Part shown: one piece after another, positions 46,363 to 50,897 of the stretch
Position numbering within the stretch: position 1 is the first letter of the stretch
Layout: every line of letters begins with the position of its first letter
Assembly (NCBI GenBank): GCA_009779855.1
Contig: WRBC01000012.1
Span: 1-50,897 of the forward strand
Reading direction: 5' to 3'
DNA length: 50,897 bases
Source of the DNA: Coriobacteriia bacterium
GTDB taxonomy: Bacteria > Actinomycetota > Coriobacteriia > WRKU01 > WQUG01
Position numbers and translations under genes: made by a program
The notes under the pieces: model-generated
The model's database searches: none
What the model was told of the DNA's origin: nothing
The model's input: only the letters and a program-made list of their open reading frames with translations

Positions 46363-47412
46363 ATGGATTCAGAATCAAAACTTGCCCGTATTGCCGCCGT
46401 TGATATAGGCACGATGAGCACGCGTCTTATGGTCGTTGACGTTATTGCGGGGCAAGACGGTGCGATATCCACTATTCGTGAAATATATCGTGATTTACGG
46501 ATAACACAATTGGGTCTAGGCATGACGGTTAATGGGCAACTTTCGAGCAAAGGGATAGCTTCGGTTCTTGAGGCGCTTGAGGAATACCTTCAACTATTAG
46601 AGCACTTTCAGGTTGATGATACTTTGTGTGTTGCTACCAGTGCGATTCGTGATGCAAAAAATGCTGAGAAATTACTAGATGGTGCTGCAAGACGTGGGAT
46701 TGATGTTGTGGTTATCCCTGGGGAAGTAGAGGCGCAATTGGCCTTTTTGGGTGCAACCGCTGGGGCGTCTGACGGTATTGCCAGTGCTGAAAGTGCTACC
46801 AATGCTGGGAGCAGGGGTCATAAAGGCGGCAAGGGTAGAGAGGACAAGCCTACTTTGGTCGTGGATTCTGGTGGAGGATCTACAGAGTTTGCCTTGGGAC
46901 GACTAGGACACACAGGCAGGGCTGAGATACTGGCGCTGGATTCAATGCAGATTGGATCACGAAGGTTAACGGATATGTTTATAGACAGCGATCCTCCCAG
47001 ATCGGTTGAGGTCAAGGGTATTCGCAGCTATCTACAGAAGGTATGTAGCTTTGACCTGAAAAAATATGTAGGGCAGTTTGACCGCATTGTAGCTGTTGCA
47101 GGCACAGCCACTACCCTGGCAGCAGTACTGGGCAAGATTGAGCCCTATAGCCCAGAAGAGATTCAGGGATATAAAGTGACCAGAGAAGACCTGGAGGAAT
47201 TACTTCAATTGTTTGTGAGCAGAAAGCTGGCTTCCAGACAAAAGATAATTGGACTAGAGCCGAAACGTGCAGGTGTTATTGTTGCAGGAACCTTAATTCT
47301 TGAAGCAGTATTGGACGCTTTAGAGTGCGAGGAATTTTTCGTCAGTGACAGAGACCTACTTTATGGGATAATACTTTCTGCAATTGCTGCAGCACCTATG
47401 TTTTCTGATTAG
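46363..47412 (+). CDS. Ppx/GppA family exopolyphosphatase
   Basis: A 349-residue ASKHA-fold phosphatase acting on polyphosphate or pppGpp. Motifs are RIAAVDIGTMSTRLMVVDV near the start, CVATSAIRDAKNAEKLL, the phosphate-binding LVVDSGGGSTEFALGRLG and IVAVAGTATTLAAVLG. It carries a Gly/Lys-rich insert (AGSRGHKGGKGREDK) before the second motif. The DUF501 gene that often sits between divIC and ppx in actinobacteria is absent here. Confidence 0.9.
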   Translation: MDSESKLARIAAVDIGTMSTRLMVVDVIAGQDGAISTIREIYRDLRITQLGLGMTVNGQLSSKGIASVLEALEEYLQLLEHFQVDDTLCVATSAIRDAKNAEKLLDGAARRGIDVVVIPGEVEAQLAFLGATAGASDGIASAESATNAGSRGHKGGKGREDKPTLVVDSGGGSTEFALGRLGHTGRAEILALDSMQIGSRRLTDMFIDSDPPRSVEVKGIRSYLQKVCSFDLKKYVGQFDRIVAVAGTATTLAAVLGKIEPYSPEEIQGYKVTREDLEELLQLFVSRKLASRQKIIGLEPKRAGVIVAGTLILEAVLDALECEEFFVSDRDLLYGIILSAIAAAPMFSD

Positions 47413-47485
47413 GGCTTTTTGATGTTCAGAATGGCAGAAGCTTACCTGTTTTCGGGCATACTAGAATAGACTGCAGCTTATAAGT

Positions 47486-47562
47486 GGGGGTGTATTCCAA
47501 CTGGCAGAGAAGGCGGACTTAAAATCCGTACAGTGTGGGTTCGAATCCCACCACCCCTACCA
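47486..47562 (+). tRNA. tRNA-Leu(TAA)-like gene with short variable region, CCA encoded
   Basis: A 77-nt cloverleaf. The acceptor stem is GGGGGTG with CACCCCT (first pair G-T), and the discriminator A59 is followed by encoded CCA. The D-arm TTC/GAA encloses CAACTGGCAGA, a leucine-like 3-bp stem and loop. The anticodon stem is GCGGA/TCCGT and the loop CTTAAAA, giving anticodon TAA at 47520-47522. The T-arm is GTGGG-TTCGAAT-CCCAC. The variable region is only ACAGT (5 nt), whereas bacterial tRNA-Leu normally has a long variable arm. The amino acid call is therefore tentative. Confidence 0.85.
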
Positions 47563-47603
47563 TCATTTTGACCTGACCCATTTCTTGGACACTTCAAGGC
47601 TCT

Positions 47604-47635
47604 GACTGCAGGGGAGCTAAGGATTGCAGTCCCCT
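47604..47635 (+). other. two mutually exclusive hairpins in the tRNA-ahpC gap
   Basis: GACTGCA (47604-47610) can pair with TGCAGTC (47625-47631), or AGGGGA (47610-47615) can pair with TCCCCT (47630-47635). The two pairings share bases and cannot form together as full stems. The role is unknown; it could be a weak terminator for the tRNA. Confidence 0.35.
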
Positions 47636-47662
47636 ACTTTCCAGAGTATTCTGAAATTATCC

Positions 47663-47725
47663 TTGACCTAATCCCAATTAGTATGACATGATTGTCTCAT
47701 GAAAAATAATAATGATTACTATTAT
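47663..47725 (+). promoter_or_regulatory. ahpC promoter with Fur/PerR-type operator
   Basis: TTGACC (47663-47668) and CATGAT (47687-47692) lie 18 nt apart. A near-perfect palindrome, ATAATAATGATTACTATTAT (47706-47725), follows right at the expected start of transcription and resembles Fur/PerR boxes. A PerR-type gene lies downstream of ahpC, so peroxide-induced derepression is likely. Confidence 0.65.
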
Positions 47726-47748
47726 CAAACAGGAAAGGGTTATTAATA

Positions 47749-48312
47749 ATGTCACTAATTGGAAAAACTGTAGGTGAGTTTCAGGCAACTGCTTTCAAAG
47801 ATGGCGAATTTATTGAGATCACCAATGAAGGCCTAAAAGGTCAATGGTCAGTACTTTTCTTCTATCCAGCAGACTTTACTTTTATCTGTCCGACAGAGCT
47901 AGGTGACCTGGCAGACAATTATGCTGCCTTCCAGGAAATTGGTTGTGAGATTTATTCAGTGTCTACTGATACGCACTTTACTCATAAAGCATGGCATGAT
48001 ACTTCTGACACGATTAAAAAGATTAAGTATCCCATGATAGCTGACCCAACGCATGTTATTTCAAATGATTTCGGCGTACTTATTCCAGAAGAGGGTCTAA
48101 CCCTAAGAGGCACCTTCATTATCAACCCAGAGGGTGAAATTGTATCTTACGAAGTCAGCGACAACAGCATTGGACGTAATAGCGCAGAGCTGCTTAGAAA
48201 AGTTCAAGCTGCACAGTTCGTTGCACAGCACGGTGATCAAGTCTGCCCTGCCAGATGGCAGCCAGGGAAAGAAACTCTTACTCCTAGCCTTGATTTGGTT
48301 GGGAAACTCTAA
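47749..48312 (+). CDS. ahpC: alkyl hydroperoxide reductase subunit C (2-Cys peroxiredoxin)
   Basis: A 187-residue peroxiredoxin that reduces hydrogen and alkyl peroxides. The peroxidatic Cys lies in ADFTFICPTELGDLAD, and the resolving Cys in HGDQVCPARWQPGKE. SVSTDTHFTHKAWHD and TLRGTFIINPEGEI are AhpC-typical. The usual partner AhpF is not next to it, so electrons must come from elsewhere. It has its own promoter with a Fur/PerR-type box and is followed by perR after 200 nt. Confidence 0.95.
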   Translation: MSLIGKTVGEFQATAFKDGEFIEITNEGLKGQWSVLFFYPADFTFICPTELGDLADNYAAFQEIGCEIYSVSTDTHFTHKAWHDTSDTIKKIKYPMIADPTHVISNDFGVLIPEEGLTLRGTFIINPEGEIVSYEVSDNSIGRNSAELLRKVQAAQFVAQHGDQVCPARWQPGKETLTPSLDLVGKL

Positions 48313-48444
48313 CCCTTTCGCCTCAAAAGGAACGCCTTAACACTAATTTTCCTTGGTAGTTGGTAACACAACTAAGCGGACTTGATTCACTGTTGGTGCT
48401 GGGTCTATTAGGCTCAGCACCACTAGAGATACTGGTGGCACCTT

Positions 48445-48473
48445 TTGAACATAAGAAGACTAGAGGGTATAAT
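48445..48473 (+). promoter_or_regulatory. perR promoter
   Basis: TTGAAC (48445-48450) and a perfect TATAAT (48468-48473) are 17 nt apart, about 40 nt upstream of the GTG start at 48513. Confidence 0.85.
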
Positions 48474-48512
48474 AGAATGTTCGTAGTCACAATTTATTCT
48501 TGTGGAGGAACC

Positions 48513-48896
48513 GTGAGCGGCAGAAATTATAGTAAAAAAAGAGAAGCAATATTAGAGAAATTACAGTCCACTACCAGCCATCCAACGGCGGAGTGGATTT
48601 ATCATGAATTAAAGACTGATTATCCAAAGATTAGCCTGGCGACGGTTTATCGAAATCTGAACCAATTTCGTGATGAAGGGGTGATTTTTAGCCTGGGTCA
48701 AGTGTTAGGTAAAGAGCGCTTTGATGCCACTGTTGCGCGGCATGACCATTTTGTCTGTGAGACCTGTGCAGCAATCCTTGACATCCCTGTAACTGCTGGT
48801 AGCGATGATCTGGATCCTAAAGTTGTATCGGATATGAATATTTCTGTATCCAGGCATCATACGACTTATTTTGGAGAATGCAGCGACTGCTCATAA
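48513..48896 (+). CDS. perR: Fur-family peroxide regulator (PerR-like)
   Basis: A 127-residue Fur-family repressor. The winged helix includes SHPTAEWIYHELKTDYPKI and LATVYRNLNQFRDEG. Structural zinc Cys pairs are CETC and CSDC. The five PerR-type regulatory ligands appear conserved: His in SHPTAE, Asp in ERFDAT, the two His in ARHDHF and Asp in AILDIP. The start is GTG at 48513 because GTGGAGGAACC precedes it and the promoter lies between it and a longer upstream frame. It likely represses ahpC. Confidence 0.85.
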   Translation: MSGRNYSKKREAILEKLQSTTSHPTAEWIYHELKTDYPKISLATVYRNLNQFRDEGVIFSLGQVLGKERFDATVARHDHFVCETCAAILDIPVTAGSDDLDPKVVSDMNISVSRHHTTYFGECSDCS

Positions 48897-48930
48897 AGAG
48901 AATGCGTCAAACTGACGCATTCTCTTTATG
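48892..48930 (+). terminator. perfect 18-bp hairpin overlapping the perR stop
   Basis: CATAAAGAGAATGCGTCA (48892-48909) pairs perfectly with TGACGCATTCTCTTTATG (48913-48930) around a 3-nt loop. It begins inside the last codons of perR. No long T-run follows, so it may act as a terminator together with the next hairpin or as an mRNA end-protecting stem. Confidence 0.65.
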
Positions 48931-48937
48931 GCACCAA

Positions 48938-48967
48938 AAAAGCTGCACCCATTAGGGTGCAGCTTTT
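48938..48967 (-). terminator. intrinsic terminator between convergent perR and lipoprotein gene
   Basis: AAAAGCTGCACCC (48938-48950) pairs with GGGTGCAGCTTTT (48955-48967) around ATTA. On the minus strand six T follow, so it ends the lipoprotein transcript; on the plus strand four T follow, so it may also stop perR. Confidence 0.85.
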
Positions 48968-48992
48968 AAATTGAGCGACATTTGGTTAGGAG

Positions 48993-49511
48993 TTATTCCC
49001 CTACAGTCCAGAAGATTAGGCTGTCGTCGCCACCCCAGAAGTCTGGAGTAAAGACAACACTTGCAGCCTCGTCTAGAGAAACCTCAAAAAACATACTGCC
49101 TGTTACTGATCCGCCTGGAGCAAGGTCTCCTGAGTTTAGAGAGTCAGCATCAGTAAGAGCGTCGTTGCTGCGAACGCCACTGGTATTTTCCACTTGCCAA
49201 TCCCAGGGATTAAATGATGAAGTAGTATCAGATTCGTTTGTGAAAGTAACTACAACTTCTGTGGTGGGGTTGCCTCCCCAGCTTTCTGGTCCAGCCTTAA
49301 CTTCGGTGACTGCAACTTGCAGGCCATCCAAGTCCACTACTGTCCCTACAGGTAGGTTTGTAAAGTCGGGTTCTTCTTCAATGATTTCTTCGACTTCGGT
49401 TGTTTCTGGAGGTGTCTCGACAACTGTTGGTCCCGAGTCGTCGCAGCCAACAAGTGCTCCAACGCTAAGCACAAGCAGAGCTGCTAGTAATAGCATGAGA
49501 TATTTCTTCAA
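48993..49511 (-). CDS. secreted lipoprotein with DUF4352-like domain
   Basis: A 172-residue lipoprotein. The signal peptide MKKYLMLLLAALLVLSVGAL ends in a lipobox LVGC. A Glu/Thr-rich spacer (ETTEVEEIIEEEPDF) leads to a beta-rich domain with VDLDGLQVAVTEVKAG and EVVVTFTNESDTTSSFNPWD, then GGSVTGSMFFEV, as in DUF4352 (telokin-like) proteins. The function is unknown. The start is TTG at 49511, supported by AGAGGAAAG 7 nt upstream. A minus-strand TATAAT lies at 49561-49566. Confidence 0.8.
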   Translation of the reverse strand: MKKYLMLLLAALLVLSVGALVGCDDSGPTVVETPPETTEVEEIIEEEPDFTNLPVGTVVDLDGLQVAVTEVKAGPESWGGNPTTEVVVTFTNESDTTSSFNPWDWQVENTSGVRSNDALTDADSLNSGDLAPGGSVTGSMFFEVSLDEAASVVFTPDFWGGDDSLIFWTVGE

Positions 49512-49685
49512 TTTCTTTCCTCTTGATAGACAGCATTTCGTACTAAGTCAATTGGCATTTATTATAGCGTAAGTGCCTGAATAAATTGCTTAGCTTGTAG
49601 TAATATTAGAGCTCGTAAAGATCATTTATTTTTTGATGATATCTAATTAAATTTTGCGACATATGGTCAAGTGGAGGGAAGTACT

Positions 49686-50624
49686 ATGAGTGAAGAGGTT
49701 GCAGCAAGGTTCTGTACTGTATGCGGAAATAACGTAGAGGGCGCACAATTTTGTACCCAGTGTGGAACTGCATTGGAAGCCTCTCGGTCTGAGCAGGTAG
49801 AAACAGCCTTTCCACAGGAGGGGCAGCCTGTTTTTGCGGCACAAGTCACGGATGTGGCTCAGCAAGAAAAGAAACCATTTTATAAGTTGTGGTGGGTGTG
49901 GGTATTAGGCATTTTTGGATTTCTTGTATTCTGCTGTCTTGCAGCTGTTGTGCTGGCCGCGATGGCAGATACTGATGAGACTGGGTCTCGAGCCGTGATA
50001 GTTGAAGAAAGTGTGGTGGAGGATACTTCCAGCGAACCAGGCTTGGATGAAGCTCTTAATCCTTATGATGAACTTGCTCTTCAGATTGCGGAGGACCATA
50101 TTGGAGAATCTGCCGCAGACCTTAGGGCGGCACTTAATGAGGAGCTAAATCGCACAGCAATCCTTGTTGAGGAGGGAACTGATCTAGAACTCATCTTTGC
50201 TGATTCGGGCAGAGAGGGAACGCTCACTGTTGCAGAAGCGGATTTAGCAAACTGGATTGTTACCGAAGTTTTAGGACTCAGTGATATGGCTGGTGCAGTG
50301 CGCGTTTATGTAGAGCGTGAAGAGGTACCTGAAGTAACCATGAGTCAGCAGCAAGCAGTAAGGTCTGCAGAAAACTATTTGAACTTTATGAATTTTTCAA
50401 GAAGCGGACTTATAAGACAGCTGGAGTTTGAGGATTTTTCGACAGAGGACGCAACCTTCGCTGTTGATAGTCTAAGCGTAGACTGGAATGAGCAGGCTGC
50501 AGGATCAGCCGAAAACTACCTGGATTTTATGAGCTTCTCAAGGGACGGACTAATTAGACAGTTAGAGCATGAAGGGTTTACTACAGAGCAAGCAATATAT
50601 GGGGTGAGCTCTGCTGGTTTATAA
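49686..50624 (+). CDS. zinc-ribbon membrane protein with two C-terminal Ltp repeats
   Basis: A 312-residue protein. The N-terminus is a double zinc ribbon (CTVCGNNVEGAQFCTQCG). A membrane helix follows (WVWVLGIFGFLVFCCLAAVV), then an acidic extracellular part of about 130 residues, and two copies of a three-helix Ltp-type unit. These are SAENYLNFMNFSRSGLIRQL and SAENYLDFMSFSRDGLIRQL, each followed by an E-F/G-F-(S/T)-TE motif. Ltp units are known from host-surface proteins, including phage superinfection-exclusion lipoproteins. The start is ATG at 49686, with GGAGGGA upstream; a GTG at 49671 is less likely. The function is not known. Confidence 0.75.
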   Translation: MSEEVAARFCTVCGNNVEGAQFCTQCGTALEASRSEQVETAFPQEGQPVFAAQVTDVAQQEKKPFYKLWWVWVLGIFGFLVFCCLAAVVLAAMADTDETGSRAVIVEESVVEDTSSEPGLDEALNPYDELALQIAEDHIGESAADLRAALNEELNRTAILVEEGTDLELIFADSGREGTLTVAEADLANWIVTEVLGLSDMAGAVRVYVEREEVPEVTMSQQQAVRSAENYLNFMNFSRSGLIRQLEFEDFSTEDATFAVDSLSVDWNEQAAGSAENYLDFMSFSRDGLIRQLEHEGFTTEQAIYGVSSAGL

Positions 50625-50659
50625 GGTGGGATTAATTTAGGAGTCTATTCTAAGGCTTA

Positions 50660-50689
50660 TTGCTAAAAGATGTCAGATTTTGCTAGAAT
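50660..50689 (+). promoter_or_regulatory. promoter of the interrupted gene
   Basis: TTGCTA (50660-50665) and TAGAAT (50684-50689) are 18 nt apart, and TG precedes the -10 as TGCTAGAAT. It sits 26 nt upstream of the ATG at 50715. Confidence 0.6.
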
Positions 50690-50714
50690 GAACACATAAA
50701 TAAGAGGCAGCCTG

Positions 50715-50777
50715 ATGTTTGGTCGCAGACGGTTCGCCCCTGATAAATCACAAGGAGAAACCGCTACGGCTAATTGA
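50715..50777 (+). pseudogene. 5' fragment of a gene apparently cut by the insertion sequence
   Basis: An ATG with AAGAGG upstream opens a frame MFGRRRFAPDKSQGETATAN and then stops at TGA. The left end of the insertion sequence starts 2 nt later, so this is probably the truncated start of an interrupted gene. The remainder may lie beyond the far end of the element. A genuine 20-residue peptide is less likely. Confidence 0.45.
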
Positions 50778-50839
50778 AGTGTACCCCAAAAGTTGAACTA
50801 GAAACAATACATCTAGAATCGACTTTAGGAGGTACACTT
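50777..50839 (+). promoter_or_regulatory. inverted repeat that can mask the transposase ribosome binding site
   Basis: AAGTGTACC (50777-50785) is the exact reverse complement of GGTACACTT (50831-50839). The second copy includes the end of the AGGAGG site of the transposase gene. An mRNA read in from outside the element would fold here and hide the site. Confidence 0.5.
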
Positions 50840-50897
50840 TTTCATGAAATATCCGATAGAAATTCAGCTCAAAGCAATAGATCTTCATTTGTCTGAA
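50780..50897 (+). mobile_element. left end of an IS3-family-like insertion sequence (partial)
   Basis: The terminal sequence TGTACCCCAAAAGTTGAACT resembles the inverted-repeat ends of IS3-family (IS150-group) elements, and a transposase-like gene starts 64 nt inside. Only the first 118 nt lie in the window. The other end and the target duplication are out of view. Confidence 0.7.
50844..50897 (+). CDS. transposase OrfA-like N-terminus (partial)
   Basis: Eighteen codons are visible, starting MKYPIEIQLKAIDLHLSE, with AGGAGG upstream. The sequence is compatible with the helix-turn-helix start of an IS3-family OrfA, which binds the element ends. The gene runs off the right edge, so the family is inferred mainly from the terminal repeat. 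Confidence 0.65.
   Translation, partial: MKYPIEIQLKAIDLHLSE

Noticed and set aside
48313-48444. TGGTGCTG/CAGCACCA hairpin (48394-48422) as the ahpC terminator
   Set aside because: The loop is long and no T-run follows, so I could not support a terminator call.
48360-48512. A longer Fur-family product starting at 48360
   Set aside because: A clear promoter lies within that stretch, and the GTG at 48513 has a ribosome binding site and the normal family start.

Overview
This window looks like the replication-origin region of a low-to-mid-40s %GC member of the Actinomycetota. The class Coriobacteriia is my best guess, because the eno-divIC-ppx order, the ParAB/parS set and the Fur/PerR-AhpC pair fit while the base composition is low. 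This is an inference from gene content and order, not a database match. Genes left of about 18.6 kb are on the minus strand and nearly all genes right of it are on the plus strand, as expected for a bidirectional origin lying between rpmH and dnaA.

Left edge to 6.5 kb (minus strand): two adjacent cell-surface genes. One is a pilin-like protein cut by the window edge. The other is a giant adhesin-like protein of about 1,574 residues in which two 7-bladed RCC1-type propellers each appear to be inserted inside a pilin-type isopeptide domain. A run of 12 G sits in the promoter region of this pair, a likely phase-variation switch.

6.5-18.6 kb (minus strand): addA/addB-like recombination helicase-nuclease genes, parB, parA and rsmG, then three parS sites, then the classic jag-yidC-yidD-rnpA-rpmH group. 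18.6-25 kb: oriC with a cluster of DnaA-box-like sequences, an unusual GHKL-ATPase/winged-helix gene between oriC and dnaA, then dnaA, dnaN, recF and a DciA-like gene. This block is visibly more AT-rich than its surroundings.

25-29 kb: a secreted M23-fold protein, then rpsF-ssb-rpsR-rplI with a probable S6:S18 leader, and dnaB. 29-34 kb: membrane and signalling genes (a catalytically dead-looking M28 protein, a GGDEF protein and a DUF1461 protein) and a small zinc-ribbon gene. 34-38 kb: larB-larC of nickel-pincer cofactor synthesis, converging on a mutY-like glycosylase gene followed by an ABC-2 permease gene. 38-47.5 kb: a bifunctional-nuclease-family gene, mfd, a parvulin foldase, eno, a methyltransferase, a DivIC/FtsB-type gene, ppx/gppA and a tRNA gene with anticodon TAA. 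47.6-50.9 kb: ahpC with a Fur/PerR-type box, perR, a DUF4352-like lipoprotein, a zinc-ribbon/Ltp-repeat membrane protein, and an insertion sequence (left end only) that seems to interrupt a gene right after its start.

The most promising leads are the nested propeller adhesin with its poly-G switch, the GHKL-HTH gene at the origin, the M28 pseudo-peptidase, the iron-sulfur-less MutY homologue and the short-variable-arm TAA tRNA.
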